11,442 bases of DNA from Campylobacterota bacterium (lineage in GTDB: Bacteria > Campylobacterota > Campylobacteria > Campylobacterales > JAADDG01). The notes beneath the pieces were generated by a model, which had not been told where the DNA came from, made no database searches, and saw only the letters and a program-made list of their open reading frames with translations. Shown one piece after another: positions 1 to 6,557 of this stretch (position 1 is its first letter; each line of letters opens with the position of its first letter). The stretch covers positions 1 through 11,442 of the forward strand of contig JAADDG010000066.1 in assembly GCA_013154075.1 (NCBI GenBank), given 5' to 3'. Made by a program: the position numbers and the translations under genes.

Positions 1-777
1 CATAATTTTGAATATTTTTTGAAAAAAGAGATGTTTGATAAAAACAAAGAGAGCGAAAAGATTTTAAAAACTCTTTATGAAGTTGAGAGAGAGGCTTTTA
101 GGGACTCTTTTGCCAATATTTTTTGCTCTTTGGAAGATGCTAAGGCGATGGAGAATGAGTTTGAAATAGAGCCTAAGAGATTTTTCTTAGCTCCAAACGG
201 TGTGGATTTAAACAGCGTCTTTTTCACCTCTCCTAAAGAGAGAGAAGAGAAAAAAAGGGATCTTGGGCTTGAGGGAGAGAAAATAGCTCTTTTTATAGGA
301 AGCTGGCATAAGCCGAACATCGATGCGGTTTATGAGATATTTAAGATGGCCAAAAAGCTTATAGGATGGAAGTTTTTGATAGTGGGAAGCGTGGGATTTT
401 TTTTCAAAGGCAAAGAGAGGCCAAAAAACGTAGGATTTACGGGACTTGTGGATGACGAAGAGAAGGCTTTGATACTCTCTATAGCCGATGTGGCTTTGAA
501 TCCGATGTTAAACGGCTCCGGGACAAATTTAAAAATGCTTGATTATATGGCGGCCGGAGTTAGGGTTATAAGTACGAAAGTCGGAGCAAGGGGGCTTGAT
601 ATTCCAAAAGGGCTTATCAAGATAGCCGATCTTGACGAATTTTGCGATGCTATAGAGAGTGTGGAGGCGGAGACGGATGTCTATAAAGCAAGAGAGTTTG
701 TAGAGAAAAACTACTCTTGGGAAGTGATAGGAGAGAAGTTGAGAGGTTTTTATAGTGAAGCGATCAAGCTTTCTTAA
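1..777 (+). CDS. GT4-type glycosyltransferase, C-terminal part (5' end outside the window)
   Basis: The reading frame is open to base 1, so the N-terminal acceptor-binding domain lies upstream. The TTG at 19 is only an in-frame leucine codon and should not be taken as the start. What remains is the nucleotide-sugar-binding half of a GT-B enzyme. It has the hinge motif NGVD near bases 196-207, a strand and loop ALFIGSWHKPN near 286-318, and GSGTNLKMLDYMAAG at 514-558 followed by STKVGARGLD. The last pattern is typical of the Glyco_trans_1_4 subgroup of GT4. The second glutamate of the usual E-x7-E signature is replaced by aspartate (LDYMA), as in many members with the GSGT form. It presumably adds a sugar to a lipid-linked surface glycan in the cytoplasm. 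Donor and acceptor cannot be read from this fragment. The 3' end overlaps the next gene by 23 bases. Confidence 0.88.
   Translation, partial: HNFEYFLKKEMFDKNKESEKILKTLYEVEREAFRDSFANIFCSLEDAKAMENEFEIEPKRFFLAPNGVDLNSVFFTSPKEREEKKRDLGLEGEKIALFIGSWHKPNIDAVYEIFKMAKKLIGWKFLIVGSVGFFFKGKERPKNVGFTGLVDDEEKALILSIADVALNPMLNGSGTNLKMLDYMAAGVRVISTKVGARGLDIPKGLIKIADLDEFCDAIESVEAETDVYKAREFVEKNYSWEVIGEKLRGFYSEAIKLS
741..746 (+). promoter_or_regulatory. Ribosome binding site deciding a GTG start at 755
   Basis: GAGAGG lies 8 bases upstream of the GTG at 755, inside the end of the preceding glycosyltransferase gene. The GTG leads directly into a basic and then hydrophobic N-terminus, as an exported protein needs. 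The overlapping start suggests translational coupling. Confidence 0.5.
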
Positions 778-3700
778 AACTCTTTTTATTCTTTTGGCGG
801 TTTTGTTTTTGGCCGTTTTGGGATCTTTGTCTGTTAGGGCTTTGGAGGATTTTTACTCTTACAAAAAAGCTTTGAAAATGGAGGATCTTTCTCTAAATTG
901 GGATAGATTTTTGTTCTTTTTGAAAAAAGAGATAAAGTATGAATATATCGATTTAAAAGCCAAAAAGGTTTTAAAAAACGATAAATCGCCTCTAAAGACT
1001 TTCGAAATTACGATAAACCCTAAAGATTTGCAAAAGCTAAATTCCAATCTTCCAAAAAGCGGCAAGAGTTTCGTAAATGCTTATTTGAAAATTTCCGGAG
1101 AAAATAGGGTTAGAAAAGTAAAGCTTAGATACAGAGGAGATAACAACTTTCATTGGCTATATCCGCAAAAGTCTCTTAGAATCAAGCTTCAAAACGGCGA
1201 TCTTTACGATATGCAGACTCAATTTAATTTGATAAATCCGCCAAATTGGTATAGTTTTAGAGATGTGGTGGTTTATGATTTTGCTAAAAAGCTTGGTTTG
1301 ATGGCTCCCGATTTCTATCCCGTTAGAGTCTTTATAAACGGCAAATTTATGGGAGTTTATCTGTTTCTAAGCCAAGTGGACGAATCTTTGCTTAGACGTT
1401 TTAAGAGGATGCCGGGATCTATCTATTATGGAGATTACGGAGAGCCGGATAGCAGAGGAGTCTCTAACCTTTGGTTCGATCCGAATAATTGGGTAAAAAA
1501 AGCTGCAAGAAACGCCGAGCAGAAATATGATAGAAGTGATATAAACTATCTTATCGATGCGGTTGATAATTTCGATAAAGATGATTTTCATAACTTTTTT
1601 GAAAAGATGATAAATAAGAAGCGCTTTTATACCTTTTTTGCTTTGGATGTGATTTTCGGAAGCGATCATCACGACTATCATCATAATCATAAGATATATT
1701 TTGATCCCTATCTTGGCAGATATGAGCCTATCGAGTGGGATTTGAGAAATTGGAGCGATGAGAAGATAAAAGATCTAAGTGTCTATCCTCTTTTAAACAG
1801 AGTCAAACTCGATCCTGTTTTTGAAGCCGAGAGAGATAAAAGAGCTTATGAGATTTTAAAGAGTTTGAATTTTTCTCCATCTTCGCTTCTTAAAGAGTAT
1901 AAAAAAGTTTTTGATTTAGTTTATAGGGATCTTGAGAGCGATCGCTTTAGGGATACGGCGATTGTGGATTTCGGTTTGTTTAAAGATTGGGTTAGCGTAC
2001 CTTTTACTATGAGTGAGTTTAAAGAAGGATTCAAAAAAGATGCCGAGATTTTGGAAAATAGATTTAAATTTCTAAAGAAATTGTATGAAGATGTGAGGGT
2101 AAGCTATAAGATAGATGGAAATAGAGTGATTTTTAAAGTGGAGGGCAATTCTCCGGCTGTTATAGAGAGTAAAAGCAAAGAGAGGATCCTGTATCCGAAA
2201 AGAAAAGTGCTAAAAAATGCTCAAAACTCAAGATCAAGACTTCTTTTCGGAGCCGATTTGATCGTAAACGCCCCCGCTTTTTATGAATTTAATCTGAGTG
2301 ATTTAAATATTTCTAATTTAAAAATCAAAAACTATATAACCGGAAAGAAGATAGAAGCAAAACAAGATAATTTCTCAAGCGGTTTGATATCTCCTTTTAG
2401 CAAAAAGAAAACTAAAAAGAGAGTAATTTTAAGCGGTGTGATAGACGTAAATAAAACGAGAGTTTATGAAGATGATGTTTTGATAAAAAACGGTACCGTT
2501 TTTAGAATAAAAGGCGGCAAGTCTCTCTATTTTTACGGTGATTTGAAGATAGAGGATGGGAATGAAACTACGATTTTCAAGCCGATGTTTAACGCAAAGC
2601 CTTGGGGGATAGTGGCCGTTTGGTCCAAAAAGGCGGATATCTCCAAAGTGAAAGTCTTTGGAGGCTCTGTCGATATGCGAAACTTGGTGCATTTTACGGC
2701 TCCTCTATCTATTCATAACGTAAAAGATTTTAAAGCTGCGAAGATAAAGATAGGCAGAAACTACAAGGGTGATGATGCCATGCATATAGCCTATTCCAAA
2801 GCTTTAGTAAAAGACTCTTTATTTAATAAAGCAAGAAGCGACGGGCTCGATATCGATATTTCCAAGGTTATTATAAAAGATTGTAATTTTACAGATAGCG
2901 GGAACGACGGGCTTGATGTGATGACTACGAAGATTTCGGTAAAAAATTCTATTTTTAAAAGAAACGGGGATAAGGGAATATCGGTAGGCGAGTGGTCGGA
3001 TATGAATCTTAGCGATTCGATCTTTATCGAAAATGTCATAGGCTTGGAGATTAAGGACAAATCGAGAGTTTTTGCAAAAAATTTGATTTTTGTGGATCAA
3101 AAGGATATGGCTATCCACCTTTATAACAAAAATAGAAGGTATGATGAAGGCGGTTTTCTAAAGGCTTTCGATATTACGTTGATAGGAAACAAAAAGGTTG
3201 TAAAAGATAAGAAATCTTTTTATGAGATCACTTTTTCAAATAGAAGTTTTGATAGATTTCAAAAAGATTTTAAAGCTTTTGAAAATAGAGGGCATGCCTT
3301 GTTTGCAAAGGGGGATTTTGAAAAGGCTGCTAAAGAGTTTTTGAGATCTATCTCATTTAAAGAGGATAATAAAACTATCTCAAAAAAATATAGATATGCG
3401 GCTAATGCCTTTATGAAAGCGGGGAAAAATAGAGAGGGTGTTGAAAATTACGCTTTAGCTTTGAAGTACGATTCTTCGAATAAAAACGCTTTTTATCCTT
3501 TGAAACTCTATTTTGCTTCTTTTAAAAGCGATAAAGATCTCTATATGGAGCTTTTAAATTATAGACCTGAGATTTTAGAGATTATTTTCAAAAATAGAGC
3601 AGTTAATAAAAATATTTTCTATTTTAATACATATGAAGATCGTTGGAGTCAAGGGAGAAAGGCTAAAGTTGCGCTTTTTTCTTTAAAAAGCGAGTTAAAA

Positions 3701-4297
3701 AGAGTAAAATTCTTTATTTTAAATAAGGCTCGTATAAAAATTAAAGAGGACGGAAAGATAATTTTCGATTCTTTTATAAACACCTCTTTGCCGCAAACGG
3801 CCTATTTTAAAGCCAAAAAGGGTTTTACGGAGGTGGAGTTTGAAACGGATAGGGTTTGCGTTCCTAAAAAGTGCGGATTTAACAATGATCTAAGAGAGCT
3901 TGGGGTCCATATAGATATAGAGAGTTTGAAGAGTGAAGAGAGAGAGGAGTTTGAGAAAGGCCTTAAATATTTTTATCAAAACTCCTATAAAGATCGCTGG
4001 AGCCGAGGTAAGATGGCCGGCGTTTGGGTATATACGCCTAAAATCGGAGATAGAGTATATCTAAGATATAGCGGCGGGGATCTGTTGAAAAAGGATATTT
4101 TTGTAAAGATATCCAAAAATTTTCACTACTACGATCACTTGAAACTAAAACCGAAAGAGATAAGATTTGAAGAGATAGGTTTGGATCAAGGAATAAATTT
4201 TATAATGATCGAGAGCAATGAGACAAAAATCTCTAAAGGAGATAGCGGTATTAGGGAAGTCGGTTTAAAATATAAAATAGTAAAAGAGATAGAGTAG
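755..4297 (+). CDS. Exported CotH-kinase-like protein with beta-helix, TPR-like and duplicated C-terminal modules
   Basis: This 1180-residue protein starts at GTG. Residues 7-27 form a hydrophobic segment, and V-R-A at 27-29 is a possible signal-peptidase site, so it is exported or anchored in the periplasm. Residues about 80-440 look like the CotH atypical kinase family. Signs are KLRYRGDN at 123-130, PQKSLRIKL at 137-145, GVYLFLSQVDE at 200-210, HNHKIYFDP at 310-318 and EPIEWDL at 324-330. D304 and D329 sit where I would expect the two catalytic or metal-binding aspartates, but this was not aligned. R331 stands where many CotH proteins have another aspartate after WDL/WDY. Residues about 560-790 form a right-handed beta-helix. 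Residues 841-911 resemble two TPR units. Residues 951-1180 hold two copies of a module starting Y-x-D-R-W-S. Known CotH proteins phosphorylate spore-coat proteins in Bacillus; the substrate here is unknown. One base separates it from the VTC gene. Confidence 0.85.
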   Translation: MKRSSFLKTLFILLAVLFLAVLGSLSVRALEDFYSYKKALKMEDLSLNWDRFLFFLKKEIKYEYIDLKAKKVLKNDKSPLKTFEITINPKDLQKLNSNLPKSGKSFVNAYLKISGENRVRKVKLRYRGDNNFHWLYPQKSLRIKLQNGDLYDMQTQFNLINPPNWYSFRDVVVYDFAKKLGLMAPDFYPVRVFINGKFMGVYLFLSQVDESLLRRFKRMPGSIYYGDYGEPDSRGVSNLWFDPNNWVKKAARNAEQKYDRSDINYLIDAVDNFDKDDFHNFFEKMINKKRFYTFFALDVIFGSDHHDYHHNHKIYFDPYLGRYEPIEWDLRNWSDEKIKDLSVYPLLNRVKLDPVFEAERDKRAYEILKSLNFSPSSLLKEYKKVFDLVYRDLESDRFRDTAIVDFGLFKDWVSVPFTMSEFKEGFKKDAEILENRFKFLKKLYEDVRVSYKIDGNRVIFKVEGNSPAVIESKSKERILYPKRKVLKNAQNSRSRLLFGADLIVNAPAFYEFNLSDLNISNLKIKNYITGKKIEAKQDNFSSGLISPFSKKKTKKRVILSGVIDVNKTRVYEDDVLIKNGTVFRIKGGKSLYFYGDLKIEDGNETTIFKPMFNAKPWGIVAVWSKKADISKVKVFGGSVDMRNLVHFTAPLSIHNVKDFKAAKIKIGRNYKGDDAMHIAYSKALVKDSLFNKARSDGLDIDISKVIIKDCNFTDSGNDGLDVMTTKISVKNSIFKRNGDKGISVGEWSDMNLSDSIFIENVIGLEIKDKSRVFAKNLIFVDQKDMAIHLYNKNRRYDEGGFLKAFDITLIGNKKVVKDKKSFYEITFSNRSFDRFQKDFKAFENRGHALFAKGDFEKAAKEFLRSISFKEDNKTISKKYRYAANAFMKAGKNREGVENYALALKYDSSNKNAFYPLKLYFASFKSDKDLYMELLNYRPEILEIIFKNRAVNKNIFYFNTYEDRWSQGRKAKVALFSLKSELKRVKFFILNKARIKIKEDGKIIFDSFINTSLPQTAYFKAKKGFTEVEFETDRVCVPKKCGFNNDLRELGVHIDIESLKSEEREEFEKGLKYFYQNSYKDRWSRGKMAGVWVYTPKIGDRVYLRYSGGDLLKKDIFVKISKNFHYYDHLKLKPKEIRFEEIGLDQGINFIMIESNETKISKGDSGIREVGLKYKIVKEIE
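2771..3124 (+). repeat. Beta-helix rungs in the CotH-like protein
   Basis: Residues 673-790 break into five consecutive turns of 21-23 residues, starting at D673, D696, D718, D739 and I762, plus a partial turn at D784. Each opens with a short strand (for example DGLDID, DGLDVM, KGISVG, IGLEIK) and contains a second strand with buried S/N-x-F or I positions (DSLF, DCNF, NSIF, DSIF, NLIF). This is the classic pattern of a right-handed parallel beta-helix, a fold common in polysaccharide-binding and polysaccharide-processing surface proteins. It is a protein-level repeat with little DNA identity. Confidence 0.75.
3632..3664 (+). repeat. First Y-x-D-R-W-S module start in the CotH-like protein
   Basis: Codons 960-970 encode YEDRWSQGRKA. 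The sequence continues for about 90 residues as beta-rich sequence ending with CVPKKCGFNNDLRELGVHI near residues 1035-1053. The module is repeated from residue 1078. The pattern (R-W-x-G opening, then a closing proline/cysteine turn with D-x-R-x-L-G) resembles small beta-sandwich modules that I recall at the ends of bacterial surface-glycan enzymes. That comparison is from memory and was not searched. Confidence 0.6.
3986..4018 (+). repeat. Second Y-x-D-R-W-S module start in the CotH-like protein
   Basis: Codons 1078-1088 encode YKDRWSRGKMA, matching Y-x-D-R-W-S-x-G-x-x-A of the first copy 118 residues earlier. Aromatic residues precede both copies (IFYFNT and KYFYQNS). The second copy runs to the C-terminus at residue 1180 and ends on a beta-rich, lysine-rich stretch with DSGIREVGLKY, a plausible counterpart of DLRELGVHI in copy one. 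Confidence 0.6.
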
Positions 4298-4298
4298 A

Positions 4299-5009
4299 AT
4301 GGATCTGAAAGTTAGAAGAAACGAACTGAAATATTATGTAAATAATTTTGATGTGGAAGTACTTTCAAATAGATTGTCCAATATTTTGAAAAGAGACCCA
4401 TACGCAAAGAGAAGAGAGGGTTATTTTATTAGAAGTTTATATTTCGATTCGTTTGATGACGAGTGTCTGTATGAGAAGCAGTCGGGAGTCTTTGAGAGGC
4501 AAAAATATAGAATGAGAATCTATGATCTTGATAGCGATGAAGTGAAGTTTGAGATAAAAAACAAGCTAAACAATCAAATCTATAAAGAGAGTGCCAAAAT
4601 CTCAAGAGATAGCGCTTATAGAATAATTGATGGGGATTATGAGGAGCTTTTGAAATATAATAATGAGATTTTGAATAAGATTTATGTTAAATTTACTTCA
4701 AAACTTTATAAACCGAAGGTTATTATAGATTACGTAAGGGATGCTTATATTTTTGATTTTTTTAATCTAAGAATTACTTTCGATAAAGATCTTAGATCTA
4801 ATAATAGCGATTTCGATCTCTTTTCCAAAGATCTGCATACCGTTCCGGTGATTTTGGAAGGAAAGCAGATACTTGAGATAAAGTATGAAAAAATCTTGCC
4901 ATCTTTCATAAAAGCGGCCCTTTTGGAAGGCTCTTATGAAAGGCAGGCTATCAGCAAATATACTCTTGGTAGAAGATTTTTAAAGATGAGCAATTGGGAG
5001 GATAATTAG
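4299..5009 (+). CDS. VTC-domain polyphosphate polymerase-like protein
   Basis: The 236-residue protein is essentially one VTC domain, the catalytic tunnel domain of yeast Vtc4, which makes polyphosphate from ATP and belongs to the triphosphate tunnel metalloenzyme (CYTH) superfamily. Signature residues are present in order: R7, E9 and K11 (RNELKY), SLYFD at 46-50, the basic strand R67/K69/R71/R73, the acidic-basic strand E85/K87/K89 (FEIKNK), K96, R147, RITFD at 158-162, and E193/K195 (LEIKY). These alternating charged residues line the phosphate-binding tunnel in known structures. No signal peptide or membrane segment is present, so it should act in the cytoplasm. Its length is that of bacterial single-domain VTC proteins; it lacks the SPX and membrane domains of the yeast complex. 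It lies 1 base after the CotH-like gene and 3 bases before the DUF4956 gene. Polyphosphate synthesis is inferred from family; the true product could be another phosphorylated compound. Confidence 0.87.
   Translation: MDLKVRRNELKYYVNNFDVEVLSNRLSNILKRDPYAKRREGYFIRSLYFDSFDDECLYEKQSGVFERQKYRMRIYDLDSDEVKFEIKNKLNNQIYKESAKISRDSAYRIIDGDYEELLKYNNEILNKIYVKFTSKLYKPKVIIDYVRDAYIFDFFNLRITFDKDLRSNNSDFDLFSKDLHTVPVILEGKQILEIKYEKILPSFIKAALLEGSYERQAISKYTLGRRFLKMSNWEDN
4996..5001 (+). promoter_or_regulatory. Ribosome binding site of the DUF4956 gene
   Basis: GGGAGG within the end of the VTC gene lies 11 bases upstream of the ATG at 5013. It is one of the clearer Shine-Dalgarno sequences in the window and supports that start. 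Confidence 0.5.
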
Positions 5010-5012
5010 AAG

Positions 5013-5702
5013 ATGCAGCAGCTTAATTTTTCGGATATTTTTAGCAAAAGTTTCGTAGCTATGCAAAGCGGAGTGGATAAGTTTACGATAGCGGATATCG
5101 TTATAAATATGGTTGTTACTTTTTTGATAGGGCTTTTTATATTTTTCGTTTATAAAAAGACTTTTAGAGGCGTCTTGTATCAAAAAAGTTTCAATATCTC
5201 ACTCATAGCCATTTCGATGGTAGTTACTTTAGTCATTATGACTATTAGTGGAAATTTGGTTTTGTCTTTGGGAATGGTGGGAGCGCTATCTATCGTTAGA
5301 TTCAGAACTCCTATAAAAGATCCTATAGATTTGGTCTTTATCTTTTGGGCGATAGCGGTGGGTATAGCAAACGGAGTGGGGTATTTTAATATATCCATTA
5401 TAGGATCGATTTTAATTACGATAGTTTTATTCGTTATGGCAAGAACCCCCTCTTTGGATAAGCCCTATCTTTTGGTGATGCAGATTCCTCACGAACTAAA
5501 AGAGAGTGAAGTTGTAGATAGCGTAAAAAAGGCGGTTTTAGGCTATGAGCTTAAGTCTAAGACGATAAATCCCTCTTATTACGAAATTACGAGCGAAGTT
5601 AGATTGAGAAATGATGACTCATCTTTTTTGAACGAGCTTTATTCAAAGGGAGTTAAAAAGGCTACTTTGATCTCTTATAGCGGAGATTTGGAACAGGTAT
5701 GA
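5013..5702 (+). CDS. DUF4956 family membrane protein
   Basis: This 229-residue protein has likely membrane segments at about 26-47, 62-79, 103-123 and 126-143. Between and within the last three lies the strongly conserved stretch from L84 to G123: LSLGMVGALSIVRFRTPIKD at 84-103, then a glycine- and alanine-rich helix ending AVGIANGVG. The G-A-L-S-I-V-R-F-R-T-x-I-K-D signature is diagnostic of DUF4956. It also recalls the MgtC/SapB membrane family, although homology is not established here. Residues 144-229 are soluble, with an alternating strand/helix pattern (LLVMQIP, ESEVVDSVKKAV, YYEITSEVRL, LNELYSKG, ATLISYS) suggesting a small ferredoxin-like domain, probably cytoplasmic. The family has no assigned function that I know of. 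I recall it frequently next to VTC-domain genes, as here, so it may be the membrane partner of the VTC enzyme. The last 4 bases overlap the next gene (ATGA). Confidence 0.88.
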   Translation: MQQLNFSDIFSKSFVAMQSGVDKFTIADIVINMVVTFLIGLFIFFVYKKTFRGVLYQKSFNISLIAISMVVTLVIMTISGNLVLSLGMVGALSIVRFRTPIKDPIDLVFIFWAIAVGIANGVGYFNISIIGSILITIVLFVMARTPSLDKPYLLVMQIPHELKESEVVDSVKKAVLGYELKSKTINPSYYEITSEVRLRNDDSSFLNELYSKGVKKATLISYSGDLEQV

Positions 5703-6550
5703 AAATAGCTCTTTTTTTGCTTTTTTTCTCCGTAAGCCTTTTTTCGGCTAAGATTGAAGGAGAGATTTTTTTTAGATATTATGTGCCAAACGGTAAAGCT
5801 AAGGAGATTTTTTCTTTTTTGGGAGATTTTGATTTCAAAAAAGTTTTAGTTGAAGATTGGGAGGCTTTGAGTGAAAAAGATAGTTATATAGTGAAATATT
5901 TTGATACTTCTGATCTTAAACTCTTAAAAGAAGGCTTTTTTTGCGCTTTGAGAGAGTATAATAAGAGAGATAAAGTTGTTGTATGCGATAATTTGCTTTT
6001 TAAAACTAAAATATATAAAAAACAAAGAGATTTAAGAGACAAACATCCTCTTTTTTCTCTGATAAAAAGAAAAGAGAGGCCTCTTTTTCAGGAAGAATTA
6101 AAAAAGATAGGCGTAGATGATGTGCTAATGTTAAAAAATATATTTAACCTTAGAAAGTTAGAGTGGAGAATCGTTATATTAAAAGATAATCAAATATTTG
6201 CTACTCTTACGCTTCAAGAATCTATTTTGAAAGATTTACCGTTTGCAAAAGAGTATTTTCAGCTTTTTTTGAAAAGAGAGAAAGGGGAGATTTCGAAAGA
6301 GGATCAAGCTATTTTACAAAGCATCTCTTCGAAAATAGATGATTCCCTAAAGAGTAGATTCTCTTTTTTAAAAAGATTGAATTGCAAAAACGATTATCAG
6401 TGTGATTTCGAATATTTTGATAAACATTATCCTTTTTTTAAATTGGCCGTTAAAGAGCCGCTTTTGTATTATCTTTTGTATATTTTTTCGGCGGCTTTGT
6501 TTTTTGCTTTGGCGGCTTTTTTGATTTTTAAAATTATTAAATTGAGGTAA
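5699..6550 (+). CDS. Exported, C-terminally anchored protein with possible degenerate CYTH (triphosphate-tunnel) domain
   Basis: I do not recognise a named family for this 283-residue protein. Residues 1-17 form a Sec signal peptide (hydrophobic run, then SLFSA before KIEG). Residues about 256-278 form a single membrane helix followed by a short basic tail, so the body should lie in the periplasm, anchored at its C-terminus. Residues 19-105 read like a CYTH domain: an opening E-x-E (E20, E22), then KYFDTSDLKLLKEG at 66-79, ALRE at 83-86, and a strand ending FKTK at 101-104. This matches the CYTH order of ExExK, Y-D-T-x-D-x-x-L, L-R-x-R and L-x-x-K, but several basic or acidic tunnel residues are missing (for example F24 for the signature lysine). 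A second strand pair at 154-174 (LEWRIVILKDNQIFATLTLQES) could be the other half of the barrel. C229 and C235 may form a disulfide. It overlaps the DUF4956 gene by 4 bases. Confidence 0.75.
   Translation: MKIALFLLFFSVSLFSAKIEGEIFFRYYVPNGKAKEIFSFLGDFDFKKVLVEDWEALSEKDSYIVKYFDTSDLKLLKEGFFCALREYNKRDKVVVCDNLLFKTKIYKKQRDLRDKHPLFSLIKRKERPLFQEELKKIGVDDVLMLKNIFNLRKLEWRIVILKDNQIFATLTLQESILKDLPFAKEYFQLFLKREKGEISKEDQAILQSISSKIDDSLKSRFSFLKRLNCKNDYQCDFEYFDKHYPFFKLAVKEPLLYYLLYIFSAALFFALAAFLIFKIIKLR
6543..6547 (+). promoter_or_regulatory. Ribosome binding site of gmd
   Basis: TGAGG lies 10 bases upstream of the ATG at 6558 and just before the stop codon of the preceding gene. The 7-base gap between these genes is the largest in the window. 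Confidence 0.45.
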
Positions 6551-6557
6551 GACTTTT

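Noticed and set aside
19..21. TTG as start of the first gene
   Set aside because: The frame continues upstream to base 1 without a stop, and the protein lacks the N-terminal half of a GT-B enzyme, so this is a truncated gene and not a short one.
397..404. Run of eight T, and a similar run at 5766-5773, as phase-variation tracts
   Set aside because: Runs of 7-8 T are frequent in this AT-rich coding sequence. Phase-variable tracts in Campylobacterota glycan genes are usually longer G or C runs, and both frames here are intact.
2841..2925. DNA repeat from two similar GACGGGCT-GAT stretches
   Set aside because: They encode successive beta-helix rungs (DGLDID and DGLDVM). The similarity reflects protein repetition, with no CRISPR-like spacing or mobile-element ends.
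6551..6557. Possible promoter or terminator between the CYTH-like gene and gmd
   Set aside because: The gap is only 7 bases, with no inverted repeat or recognisable promoter elements; it only separates a stop codon from the next start.
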